Assembly: GCA_012934845.2 (NCBI GenBank)
Contig: WNNJ02001868.1
Coordinates: forward strand, 79,428-143,427
Origin: Pomphorhynchus laevis
Taxonomy: Eukaryota; Acanthocephala; Palaeacanthocephala; Echinorhynchida; Pomphorhynchidae
DNA: 64,000 nt
Reading direction: 5' to 3'
The translations under genes and the position numbers were made by a program. Below, in pieces: positions 12,105 through 24,100 of this stretch. How positions within the stretch are numbered: the first letter of the stretch is position 1; each line of letters starts with the position of its first letter. Under the pieces are notes generated by a model. That model saw only the letters and a program-made list of their open reading frames with translations, was not told the DNA's origin and ran no database searches.

Positions 12105-12620
12105 AATAATATACAATGTATTCGAATAAGGATTATAAATCATCAGGGGTAACTGCTGTGTTATCAGGTTTCATACCCTATTCCTCGACCCAACATAGTA
12201 GCGGGGACAAATACATTCTAACGACATAGTTCCTCTGATGAAATTTGATTATCTAGTGTACCTTATTATTATACAAATCCTATTGTTTATTATCAATCCA
12301 TAAAAATTTTTCGCTTAATAGTTTAAATTTATTTTTTATATTATTGTGTTGATTTATATATTTTACTATTTTCTGTTTGATGTTATTTTTATAGTAACCT
12401 AGTTTAAAATATGTATCTATTAAATTATTTAAATGATTTTGAAGAAAACCAATATCGTTACAAATTGTTGCAATTCTTAAAATTTTATTATTTAATGTAT
12501 TATATTTTATATTATATGGTATAAAATATTAGTTAAATATACATATTTCATCAATATATTTAAGCACATGTTGTATATCTTCATATAATGTAGATTTATT
12601 TTTTTAAACAGTTATGAATT
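12105..12620 (-). mobile_element. 3' end of a Penelope-like element with RT C-terminus
   Basis: The 3' module (12,115-12,260, with hairpin arms around 'atcaggtttcataccctat') is followed directly by sequence that translates on the minus strand into the same RT C-terminal segment (LNNLID-YFKLGYYKNN) as the copy at 28.97-29.43 kb. This shows that the module is the 3' untranslated end of the element. Confidence 0.7.
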
Positions 12621-13069
12621 ATAAGTCAGCTATAATCGAGATATACCTTTCATTGTACACCTTGTATTGATATAAATATAGATGCCCCTAGTGTTAATGG
12701 AAATGTCCCTAGTATTAATTGGAAATCTTAATAAGATTTCCAATTTTACTAAAGCTATAAATTCAATGTTTATGAAAACATGAAAATATGATAATAAAAT
12801 ATACAACAAGTATTTAAAATAAATAAAAAAATAATGTGTAGCTAATAATAGTAATTATAATAATATAATAATAGTAATGGTAATTATAAAATCAATATTG
12901 TATTAAATCGTAAATGCTATGAGACAATATTTAATGCTTATATTTTGGGTGAAATTAAATAACATAACAAAATAAGGAAGTACAAACTGAATAAGTAAAA
13001 TTAAAATTACAGAAAGTAAATGTCAATCTTTAAGAAAAAGAAAAAATATGATTTGACGACTGTGATAGA
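12621..13069. other. AT-rich DNA between Penelope fragments
   Basis: This is mostly simple A/T sequence with a run of 'aataatagtaat'-like repeats around 12,840-12,890. No gene is seen. Confidence 0.4.
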
Positions 13070-14270
13070 ATCTAAACGATAGAATCTTTACGATATAAAT
13101 TAATAGTAGTTTTAATGATGTTTACTTAATGTTTATATCTAGATATACACCTTCTTTATTATCAATATTAGTGTTATTAATAAAAAGGCTATTTGGATAA
13201 ATTTGTTTACTTATGGGATAAAAATTATTATAGTTAAATGCATATATATCATTAATTTATCGAAACATATATGTTATATCTTTATATAGTTTTATCTTTT
13301 ATATATTTTAAAAAATTTCTTAAGGACACAAATCATTGGCTACCTGGATAAAAAACAAATAAAAAAATAAAATAAAAAAATAAAATCATAATCAATCCGA
13401 TTAATATTATATGGTATGCGTTAATGCTCATGCACAAATATTTTCTTGTAAATTTAAATATGTTATCATTTCGATCTAAATTAAAAGTAGTTTTAATTGA
13501 TGTTAATTTAATGCTCATATTAAGATATATACTTTCTTTATCATCAATATTGGTTTTATTAAGATTTATTTTATTTTTTATGAATCGTTACAAATTATAG
13601 CAATCCTTAAAATTTCATTATTTAATGTATTATATTTTATATTATATGGTATGCATGAATGCTCATGCAAAAATATGTTTCTTGTAAATTTAAATATGTC
13701 ATCTTTACAATATAAATTAATAGTAGTTTTAGTTGATGTTAATTTAATACTCATATCAAGATATATACCTTCTTTATCATTAATATTGGTTTTGTTAAGA
13801 ATAAGACCACCTGGATAAATTTACTCAGTAATTGAAATTTCATTATTTAATGTATTATATTTTATATTATATGGTATGCATGAATGCTCATTGTTCGCAT
13901 ATTAAATAAAAATTGTTAGAGTTAAATACACGTATATCATCAATATATCGAAACATATATTTTATATCTTTATATAATTTAGATTTATTTTCTGCACAGT
14001 TATGAACAAATTCATATTCTATAAAGCTTAAAAACAAGTCAGCTATAATTGGGCTACCATTACCTCCCATTGGAACACCTTTTACTTGTCTAAGTCTAAA
14101 TACAGATGTACCTACTCTTAACTAATTTTGATTTATCAAAATATTTAAGGCTTCTATAAATTTAATTTTATCCATATATTTATATTTGCTTTGTGTTTAT
14201 AGATAGGCGTTAACATTTTATTTAATAATTGAATGAGAGATATTTGCTGATCCGGATTGGTTTTTAAAAT
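13070..14270 (-). pseudogene. Shuffled fragments of Penelope-like reverse transcriptase
   Basis: At least four minus-strand pieces lie end to end (about 13,070-13,320, 13,400-13,560, 13,590-13,830 and 13,850-14,270). Three repeat the same RT C-terminal region. The last carries the palm, with MGGNGSPIIADLFLSFIEYE (motif B region) and FRYIDDIRVFNSN (the YxDD-type catalytic box as YIDD) at 14,070-13,888. Order and overlap show deletions and local duplications of one or more insertions. No fragment is long enough to be functional. Confidence 0.7.
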
Positions 14271-14590
14271 GTAGCTTTCCTGAATGGCCTATTAAGAAAT
14301 CTTACTATAAAAGTTATATTGTTGTAAAAAACATTTTGAACTTTCTTAGCAATATATATATATTGTATAAATATATAATAAATATCTATTTTATAATAAA
14401 TATATATAAATATCTATGAAAGGAAACAAACGGAGCAATATTGGATAGGACAAATCATGAGTGATAAAATGCTAAATAAGTATCATGAATATCATGTACC
14501 ATGATAATTGGAATTTTGGTATGTGATTGATATACGCTGAATTCTTTCATGTCGGAATCAAGATATATACTGCAGAAAATATCTAGTGTA

Positions 14591-14628
14591 ATCACCTGAA
14601 GAAGAAATTTTTCGAAACGCGTTGTGTT
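14591..14628 (+). ncRNA. Hammerhead-ribozyme-like motif (degenerate)
   Basis: In order: a 3-bp stem I start (CAC/GUG), CTGAAGA (fits CUGANGA), a hairpin GAAA-TT-TTTC preceded by one extra A, GAAAC, then GCGTT, which can form a two-pair stem III and a GUU cleavage triplet. The A at the base of stem II is not paired with the C opposite it, so activity is uncertain. Hammerheads of this minimal type are known from the terminal repeats of Penelope-like elements. Confidence 0.4.
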
Positions 14629-14679
14629 AATAAATTAGGAGTTTTTGTTCTCTGGATTAATTAACTGATAATTAAACAG

Positions 14680-14681
<2 letters not shown>

Positions 14682-14748
<67 letters not shown>
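14682..14748. repeat. (AT)n microsatellite, about 33 units
   Basis: Uninterrupted TATATA runs for 67 bp between the two hammerhead-like motifs. Confidence 0.95.
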
Positions 14749-14751
<3 letters not shown>

Positions 14752-14838
14752 TTACAATTATTGCGAAAAATCGCAATATATATTGCAATTACAATATATA
14801 TTGCAATTACTATATATATATTGTAATTGCGAAAAATC
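14749..14838. repeat. Nested inverted repeat
   Basis: The word 'attgcgaaaaatcgc' stands at both ends (14,759-14,773 and about 14,825-14,839) and encloses several copies of 'attgcaatt' and 'caatatatattg', so the segment can fold on itself. Confidence 0.6.
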
Positions 14839-14910
14839 GCTTGAAACTGTGGTGCAAGCCAAAGCTGGCTACGATTGATTTTTAATCCATTTTAGCTAAT
14901 TAAAATTTTC

Positions 14911-14940
14911 CTGACGAAGTCGAGAGGCGAAACGTTGAAA
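14911..14940 (+). ncRNA. Hammerhead-like relic, Penelope-type terminus
   Basis: CTGACGA, a short GTC-GAGA-GGC hairpin and GAAAC appear in hammerhead order, then 'gttgaaataaag'. Stem II needs a bulged A, and no proper stem III or stem I can be drawn, so I regard it as a decayed relative rather than a working ribozyme. Confidence 0.3.
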
Positions 14941-15049
14941 TAAAGAAATATTTGTCTTGCCTGTTTTCTGTTTTACGATATATATAAGAGGATTAGTCAA
15001 ATCGGCGTTGCTCGAGATTGTCGTGATGACAATTCTTTCAAAATATTAA

Positions 15050-15239
15050 TAGATTTTCAAATCGAGCAAACAAAAAATGTAATTTGTTATTAGCAAATAG
15101 CTTTCGGGATTTCCCCTTCTTCAGTTTACAAATTATTATCAGAGCACTGATAATAATTTGTAAACTGAAGAAGGAGAAATCCCGAAAGCTATTTGCTAAT
15201 AACAAATTACATTTTTCGTTTGCTCGATTTGAAAATCTA
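15050..15239. repeat. 190-bp near-perfect palindrome
   Basis: The left arm (15,050-15,142) and right arm (15,147-15,239) are reverse complements over 93 bp with only two mismatches, separated by the 4-base loop AGCA. No reading frame in it resembles a protein. Either a recent inverted duplication or foldback, or an assembly/amplification artefact, would produce this. Confidence 0.9.
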
Positions 15240-15799
15240 TTTATATATATAGGAATTCCTTTAATTAACGAAAAATGGAACTGTTTGTTTTAATAATTGA
15301 TATTTTATTCAATAAATTTATTTATTATTAAATTAATTTACTTATTTAATAAATTTATATATAAAATAACATATCCAGTAATATTACGGATGCCACATTT
15401 TATAATAAAAATTATGTAAATTAAATTATATTTGCAAATTAAGATACCATGTGATAACTGTACGTTTAATGTGATATAAAAGTTTTTCTAAAAGAAGATA
15501 TTATCCCGACACGCTATAAGATTTTCATTGGTATTGAGCACTTTAAATCATCTAGTTAGGCTTGAAGTTTGCTATTTCCAATGAGTATTAGGAAAGGTTC
15601 AGTGAACCTAAAAAGTTTCAGTTCAATATTTCGATGGATAAACAAATGGATATTTCTAGAAATATGTTTTTACAAATAAAGAATAATAATTTAAATCAAT
15701 TGTTACAAAGCTATGAGTAAGTGCGGAGTTGCAAAAGAATTCTATGCTGTGCAGTTCAACGAATTTTGTCGAAATTCCTGTTAAAGAAGGACTAGAACA
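15240..15799. other. AT-rich DNA, no gene seen
   Basis: No repeat or coding feature is recognised here. GC content begins to rise towards the fossil element that follows. Confidence 0.4.
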
Positions 15800-16790
15800 A
15801 GCTTTTCAAGATGAAATTCAACACAACACGAAGGTCAGTAACGTTTCTACTTTTTCTGGTGGTGAGGAGATGCTTCCCCCATACCAAAACAAAAGAATCT
15901 TATAATTATTAAGCCTAAACTTCCGATACAACGACATAATCTATTCGATAAATTTCTAAGGAATTTTTGTGCAAATTATCCTTCCAGGATAATATTCAAC
16001 AACGTTAAGTTTCTTCATTAAGAAATCAAAATCTCCTTTGCCACGGCGGACCGGGCAAAAGAGTATACTGGGTTTTTCAGATCATATTTGGCTAACTTTG
16101 GTGAAATTATTGAGAAACCGATCATATCAACCTCGAAAGTAACTAACCTCCCCCGTTGGGTTGACGATGGAGATCACGAAAATCTCTGCGCCTCTTTTAA
16201 GGTCAGTAACTTTAGACTATTGAAAAGAAAAGGACTGGGTACATATCCCCGTCGGATTTTGCTCCGCCCCTATAGATAGGGCAGAAACACTTGACAAGTC
16301 AAATAACAACCCGTTTATGAGTCTCAATCTCAGGATTTAGTTAATTGAAAGTGATGAATTCACTTTCCTCCACTGCAGTCGGTGTCACAAATGGGGGCAT
16401 TGGTCCTCCAGTTGCAGTGGGATCCCTACCTGTGGGGTATGCGGTACTGCTATTTGCCCCGCCTTACTGTCCGACGTACGATGTGTGGCCCCCGTCCTGC
16501 TCTAACTGCAGGGGGAGTGCCATCCTGCCTGGGGCAGGAAATGTGGAGTTTTCAAAGATTATAGGAATCGTTTTCAGAAGCCATCTAAGACTCCTGCCTC
16601 CTTTTCACAAGCATCCTCTCATCGGATGGATGATGCGGACATTATAAAATTGATTGATGTGAAAAATGAAGTTTTATATAGAAAGCTAGAGAATCTAATC
16701 CTGATGGCCCTGGATGCGGTGGGGTCCAATCCCTCCGTACCGGCTTCTATAATATTTTCCGAATCTTGCAAATGATTTTTTTTGTTATTT
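15800..16790 (+). mobile_element. Fossil gag/ORF1-like retroelement remnant with zinc knuckle
   Basis: A GC-richer island (about 45-50% in parts) translates in pieces on the plus strand. One piece contains a CCHC knuckle, CSRCHKWGHWSSSC, followed by further Cys pairs. Upstream pieces look like an ORF1/gag N-terminal region (for example SYLANFGEIIEKP), and a helical piece closes it near 16,770. Knuckles of this kind occur in gag-like ORF1 proteins of I/Jockey-type LINEs and in LTR-element gag. I cannot decide between them. It is broken in several places and looks old. No terminal repeats were seen. Confidence 0.5.
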
Positions 16791-18078
16791 TGTCTTTTAT
16801 AGTTAATTGAACTTAATAACTGTATTTGATTTGTATCGTGGTTTAGTTATTTGTGGCTTGAATTTGTTTTACTTCGTGAAAATATATCTGCACAATTAAT
16901 TTAATGTAATAGATTCTTGTACAAGTTTCTTTCTTTAAAGTTTTAATAAAACTTTAATATAAAATCTTTTGCATGTTGTAAAACTAAAGTTCCTGAAGAT
17001 GATAGCAGCAACTATTGAAATATTGGACTGTTACTTTTTATTGAATAAATTGTCGTTTCTTTAGTTCCATTCTATAAATAACATAACAATGCTACAAACG
17101 ACACATTTTACTTGACGTTCTGTTCAAATATCGTTTTTGTCTCAAACACTGTCCAAAATTACAAGATTTTAAAAACGGTATTATTCGATTAAAAAGGCTA
17201 TTTCACAACCATGGTACGAACCTAGAACTACAATTGATCACAAAAGATAAAACAAAATGTTAACAGTGTCAGTAATGCAGCAAATATGGTATTTAAGGTC
17301 AATCTGCTACAATCAATTGGTTAAAATCCCTTTCTCGGTCATGATATCCTCGCTGTATAAGCTATTTAGGATGTAAAATAATTTATTATGTTATGTTAAA
17401 GATGTTTTTTGTCATGCATGATTGCATTTATCTTTTAAAGCATCGATAGATCTCAAATTGTTGCTCTTTTAATTATATACTCTTGCTGCATCATTTGTTG
17501 ATAAACCTTAAGATTGATTATATCAAGATTATGCGATACACAATGAAGATGAAACCCTCAAAAACAAGATAGAACACACTGTTATGCTTGCAAAACGTTA
17601 GAAAAGTTTTATATATATTTCTGAAAAACACACCGAAACAATGTTAACGTTAATGTTGGAATATTCTTCTAATAGTATTATTTCTTTGAGAATTTTCATT
17701 GATAAATCTGTTTTTTTTTGTAAAATAAATGTATAACTAATTCTGGCAATATACTTCAAATGACTGGTAAAGTTACAACTGCGGATAGAGCACATGTAAT
17801 CATTATGCCTATGTGCAGATACATACCTATCTCTTAATTTACAGGTTGGAATACATTAATTTCTATTTTATCAGTATGGCAAAGACATGACTTTAAAAGG
17901 TACAATGAAGAGCAATGTAGAACCAAAATAAATGAAAACAATACATTCATAATGCACAATGGCTAAAAGGCGGTTTTACACTTATAAGATCAAACTAACG
18001 CTAATTACTACTTTATTGTAGAAGACAAGTTTAGTCTAAACGGAAAGATAATACTGCTTGGTGAAGCGGTTCGACAAA
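16791..18078. other. Upstream region of the MIEAP-like gene
   Basis: This AT-rich region holds no recognisable gene or shared repeat. It would contain distal promoter sequence for the gene that starts at 18,138. Confidence 0.4.
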
Positions 18079-18086
18079 TATAAAAG
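18079..18086 (+). promoter_or_regulatory. TATA-box-like element before exon 1
   Basis: TATAAAAG lies about 50 bases before the proposed ATG at 18,138, compatible with a short 5' leader. A/T-rich DNA makes such words common, so this is only a candidate. Confidence 0.35.
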
Positions 18087-18137
18087 CTTAATCCTTATGT
18101 GCAAGAGGATTAAGACGACAGAATTCAATAGTTTTTT

Positions 18138-18192
18138 ATGTTTAATTGTGTTGATGATGAATTACTTTCTTTTTTAGCGGAAGATATCCCAG
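18138..18192 (+). CDS. MIEAP-like gene, proposed exon 1
   Basis: ATG opens MFNCVDDELLSFLAEDIP and ends in phase 1 at CAG|GTATAT. The leftover G plus the first two bases of exon 2 make GGA. It is chosen because phase and donor fit, not by homology. A partial copy of the same exon at 18,874 supports it as a unit. Confidence 0.5.
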
Positions 18193-21100
18193 GTATATTT
18201 GTTAAACAATGATTTATGCATAAGTTCCTTGTTAACAAAATAATCTTGTCCTTACAGAATCTGCACTTTTTCTTGCATCAGAGGAAATACGTTAATAGCA
18301 TGTATTTGGCCTGCTGCTATGTTAGGTCGAGGAATAGGGGCGAAACCCGATAACACACCAGTTTTTCCTAATGATCTTTAATCCTTATTCAGATAAATCG
18401 TCTGTTACTGATTAGTTAATAAAAATTGATTTTTATTTGAAATTTTATCGTTATGTAAATATTAATTGTAAAAAATTAAATTATTATTTAATAATACAAA
18501 TTTATTTAATGTGGCAAATGCGTACAAGCTGCACACTTACAAGTCCACAAACAAAAATGAAAAAGTCAAACAGATAAGTTGTTTAAATGGGATCGGATTT
18601 GTCGTTTGAAGCACTGCAGGGAAGTTGATTGGCGTATATGAATGGGCAGATGGTTCCACGATAGAGGAGCAGCCACTAGGAAGGAGCGGAGACATTTATT
18701 ATTTATTATTTTTGATTTATAAATAGTATAACATACGTGGACTCAGTTATCTGATCTGATTCATATTTATGCATTTGATAAAAAGATTATACATTTAAAA
18801 AGCAAGCAGTTTTAAAATAAAAACTTAACATTTGTTTCACCTAAAATGAAATTATGAAATTTCGTAAAATTAAATGTTTAACTGTTTTGATGATGAATTA
18901 CGTTCTCATAAATAGAACAGGTATTTCATTATTTAAAAATAAAATATTTTTTATTGTAAAGACTTTGCCAGTCATGTATTTAGGATGTCATGTAATTTCG
19001 GAAACGTTGACAATCCGTTTGCCACATAAGAATTTATAATGAAGGTTTATCACACAATCGATTCGAACAAATCAGGACTGACTTTACATAAGTAAAGTGA
19101 ATTCAATGTACATGAATGAATTGAGCAATTATCATTCGCATTTCACTCTACCATATTTGAGTGTAATTCGTGGCATATTTGATAAAATTTCGGGTTTCCT
19201 GAAAGTTAAACAATTCCGAGGATATCAAAAAGCGATCGAAATTGGTATTAAAAAAGTTAATTCCTTCAACATCCTTTTTGTCGATCCTAGTGCATTCGAA
19301 CCTCTTACCATTTAATAATTAAATCGAAAAAAAACATAATCTATTTGGCAACCGCTTTTATATTAAAAAATATAGAAGCAGTAGTATATTTATAAGTATA
19401 AAAGCGGTTTATATTTATATTTATAAAATAATATTATTAATATCATTATTATAATAATGTTATTTTGATTGTGTTCCATTATACCAGTGGATTAAATCAT
19501 TACTCTAGCGCATCATCCTATTTATTAAACTTTTCTCTAACGATGCATTCCGATAATTTGACACATTTCACTAGTAGATTAAATTTCGTCAATTTAATAG
19601 ACGACTTGATCTTAAAATTAATATTTACATTTTCAATGGTAATGATTGCTTTTATCTTTAAAATTTTATCTCGTTTATTAATTTATTGTTAATTTTTACC
19701 TATAATCTAATGCATTCGTAAACCGGGGAGAGGTTTTAAAATTCTCTTGAATTTAAGGAAATTCTACTGTAACCAATTCAAGCACACACGGTACTTTGAA
19801 TGAACACGATTGCCCGGGTGAAAAATTTCGAAGCAAATGCGGGTGTCGTTCTAAGTATGAACAAAAGTACATGTTGCTTCTCAAAGAAAATGACAGGCTG
19901 CGTAAAGACGTCGGGGATAAGTTAAGTAGAATTGATCAGCTAATTAAAAGCGAGGAACAGCTTCGATCGAGGTAAATCAGTATAAATTTTATTTATTTTG
20001 AGATTTTATAATTGAAAATTCAAAATAGCTATTATTTAACTTGTAAAATGTTAAAGTTTACTTTCTAAAAATTTTCGTGTTTAAGTGATTATATTAGTTA
20101 CTTAGAAATAAATACCGCTCGAATATAAGTATATGTCAAATCATAATTTACATACACTTTTCTTTCTATTTAGTGTTGCTGATAAAAACATCTTGACTAA
20201 AAATGACGTCGTTAATAGGCTTATGTATGTATTAAGGTGTATAGAGCAGGGATGATCAAACTTTAGAATGACGAATGCCGTTTCGTTATCACTATGACTC
20301 ATCAGTGCCAGTTCCCTCCGACTGCTGGATGCAGATGAGAACTAGCACTTTGCTAGTCTATATAATCACATTAGCATTTAGCAATATTATTTATTATACA
20401 TTTTTGATCCAATATTTCGTTGGCACTTGGATATACCATTATCAAGGATTATTCAATTGTGATTACTTTAAATGAAGAACAATCTTCATTTAAAGATTGT
20501 TCCTTGTTTAAAGATATAAGTGATCACAATTGATCACTTATATCTTGAGCACCAATATCAAATTAAATTATCAATATTATCAACTTAAATATATTCAATA
20601 TTGAATTTTATTAATTGAATTTTATTGATTTTTCTTATCGTAAATAATAACAATATGATTAATATAATCACATTAGCATTTAATAAATTTATATAAATCT
20701 TATTAATTTATGTTTACTTAAACAATCAACTAACATTGATGCATATGTTAAAATGCATCAAACTAATATTTACATTTATTTAACTAAAGATTAATTCATG
20801 TAATAAAACTATTACTTGCATTATTGTATCAATCTATTTTTTTATAAAACGAAAATATTTATGTCGAACTATTATTTTGTAAAATTTTGTTCAATTTATT
20901 TTTGACTTAAAATGCCGTTTTTTGTTAATCTTTTTATAAATTAACTTAATATCTGAGGTAAAAATGGTTTATACCATTTAAATATTAAATTTGCACCCTT
21001 CTAAATGTTAGATTTTTACAATCCGTTTGCCTCCATTATCTGGAAAAAATGAGATTCAATTTTTGAAAGTAGGTTAAATTACACGTGGTCAGTTAATTAA

Positions 21101-24100
21101 ATCCTTATCTTTTTTGTTAACCGTTATCTCTCTTTATTTCTATTCCAAGTCAACATTGAGTTTCGAAATCAAATGGCTATCGATTTAACTTAAATTTCAT
21201 TTATTAACAGATGCTAGAGTAATTAGGCAATTCATAACTAATGTCTGGTCAACAAGTTTCGAACACTGAAAATTGACAGATGAATGTCGTCGATTCCACA
21301 GTTAAATGATGTGCATTAAAGACAATATTTCATTTTGGGCACCATTGCTTTGAGAATATCAAATTATGAATCAATTATTTGATAATTGATTAATACTGAT
21401 TAATCAGTATTAATTACTGATTATTGATTAATAATTAATCAATAATCTATCAATTATTTTGGAGCATAATATATAAATATATAATTATATTAAATCAATT
21501 GATAAATTGATTTAATTAAATCAATATATCATATACTTAGGCATACTAAATTATCCACACGAGAAAAGATCTTTTATTTAAATTTTTACAACGTTTCAGT
21601 CTACGCAGTGACCCTTTTCAAGATAGTACTTGAAAAGGGTCGCTTTTAAAGTACTATCTCTTTAAAGTTACTTTATAGATAATACTATCGTTTTAAAGCA
21701 ATTAAAATATAAAAATAACATATAAATTACATATAAAAATAACAATTAAACGAAATTATGTTTAGTAATTGCCTTAATCCGAAAAAGCCAAAATACGATT
21801 TTGAATTGATGTCGCTCCGTTACAAATTGTTTAACAACGCTTTGCTTAAGTAAGCGTAAAGTGAAAACGTTTGTCCAGACTCATATGATTCACATAGATG
21901 TTGAGAATATTCAAACTCTATGTGCGCTGAAAACCTTGGGTCGCCAATACCAAACCCGTAATTTTGTAATGGTGAAGTCAATATCGACATCAATTCTGCA
22001 TCTACTCTACGTCCAATTATCGCAGGGACGAACGTATCGCTGATTGCTCGAATAAACGAGTAGGTCTGACTGATGACATTCAATGGAACGCATAAAGTGC
22101 GTCCATTTGAACTGCACTGAAAGAAACGACTAAACATGTGCGACCTATGGCTCTATCTCCGCAACATGGTTAATCGCTCGACCAAGGTGAGTTTAATACT
22201 CCTTAATACGCTGTTCTGCGTACTCCTTAATACGCTGTTCTCGTATTAAGGAGTACCAATAGGGACACCTATAATTTTATGACCGGTTGTTGACAATTCA
22301 ACGGAGGAGGACGGAAATGATTTACCATCATCCATGCAGTTAAGCGCAAGCAATTTTGTTTTCGAAGCATTTACATGATATTTTAATTTCGGGCATAACT
22401 CCAAAAGTAACGAGCACACTCTCTTTAGGTCATCAATTTCGCCAATGAAGTTGGCATTATCCGCGTGTCATCACTAGGTAAGACCGGATACATATCTGAA
22501 TAAAATCTCAATCGGGGGAGAGATGCTGTAAAGAAGCCGGACATTGCGAAGGGGTCTCTCTGTGTACAACCTTCGTGCGAGTAAATAATATCTCATTTAA
22601 GAGTAAGCTGTGCCGATGATGCGTACACGTTATCGAGCACCGTTGAAAATGCGGGAGCAATATATTTCATGTTTGAAAAGTGCAGCTTTCTTATTGGTTG
22701 AGTTGAAAGCGTTAGACGCTTCTACTGCCAGGATACAGAAGTCCGGATTTGCCTCGTAATACTTTCTTAAGGAATGTACGGTGTATTCGATTCTTCTCCT
22801 CTGTGCGACAGCGAGCTGCTCCAAGCTGATTTTCACGAGCAGATTTTCCTATCTGCTCGCCGTAAAAGCCTCAAGACTCTCAGAACAGCGAAATCAGCAA
22901 GGATCCTAGCAAGCGTTCCGAAATGATCACCTAAGTCTGTCAACATATAGCGCCACATGAACGCGTCAAGACCGGATGGTCCCACAGAACCTTGCGTTTT
23001 CTTACATGCTCTTATAATATCCTTGTAATCCATGACTGCAAATCGGGTGTGGTGATACCAAGAGACCGTTCCAGCGGTTCTGACAAAAGAATCTCTCTAA
23101 CTGGCTCAGAGGCTTCCGGATGGAGTGATTTTAAGATTTCTTTGGCACACATGCCATCAATTGTGGAGTCGTATTCTAGAGTACCGGCCATAACATTGTC
23201 TTCAAGGACTAAAGTTTCCTTTTGTACATTTTCTCTGATCATGAGCTTACAGTATTGAATTCTTTAGTCATGATGTACACGCTTTTGACGAAGACTCGGC
23301 TGCTATTGTAAATCACTAGTTTCTTTGAAAAGCTCTAAAAACTTTGCATGTTGCCAAAGTAACGGTCAGAGATCAAGGCTTTTTCGAATATCCGATATTC
23401 TGCTCCAATTGAACGACTGCAACAAACACTGGGAACATACGACCGCCGTTTTCAATTCATTTTGATTATCACGATGCTTCTGCGTAACCGATATGTAAAA
23501 GGATGTGAGGATATCAACGAAGGTATTGCTACCAGAGCACTGTGGAAGGATCAAAATATTGGTATTTCTGTTGGATTACGGCTTGATAGTAATACGCAGC
23601 GCAATTGACTGAGAGAACTTCCTCATGTAAGGCTAGATCTTGCGCCCGATGTTGTAATATGATAGCGAGAACATCCGTTGATGGTTACAGAGTATAAACT
23701 GTCTAGCATACCGGATCTCGATCACTCGGCTGTTCGACATCGTGAGGTGCAGCTGTTTGTATCAGTTGACACTTTATGCAATTGATGCAGTTCGCGGCTC
23801 TGCAATTTAAACAAGCGCGCTTAGATTTTGCGTATTTGCAGTCAATGCAACTTGCTGCCGGTCCGTTTGGAGTGCAGCACAAAATAGAGCTCAAAGGTTT
23901 CCCACGAGGCATAAAATATTTGTGTTGCTTGGTGATTTATGTGTATGTATAATTTCTTGTGTGTATTTAAGCTGTTAAATTTGTTTTCATATTAATAACG
24001 TGTCCACTGGCACCATGTCACTTTACGTTATTAAGCGATGTAATTCAAAAAGAAAGCTAGACGATCTGAAAACTGGACGATCTGAAAGCTGGGTGATCTG

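Larger units (their letters stand above)
21760..23912 (-). mobile_element. Decayed LINE-like retroelement 2 in intron 3
   Basis: A GC-richer minus-strand block carries, in order, a Cys-rich N-terminal piece (23,912-23,703), a pre-RT region (23,242-22,840), an RT (22,836 to about 22,300) and a post-RT segment (22,137-21,820). Frame changes separate the parts, so the copy is dead. RT motifs (ASNAFNS and EGCTQRDPF, a decayed EGTTQGDPL) differ from element 1, so two distinct families are present. I recognise the general family from many animal genomes but cannot give it a clade name with confidence. It lies antisense in the host gene. Confidence 0.7.

Noticed and set aside
15084-15293. Small gene at the palindrome
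   Set aside because: The frame runs through both arms of a palindrome and is a by-product of it.
19097-19315. Extra exon of the MIEAP-like gene
   Set aside because: A donor ATTG|GTATTA would fit phase 1, but there is no convincing acceptor or start and no similarity to the family. Exon 1 at 18,138 fits more simply.
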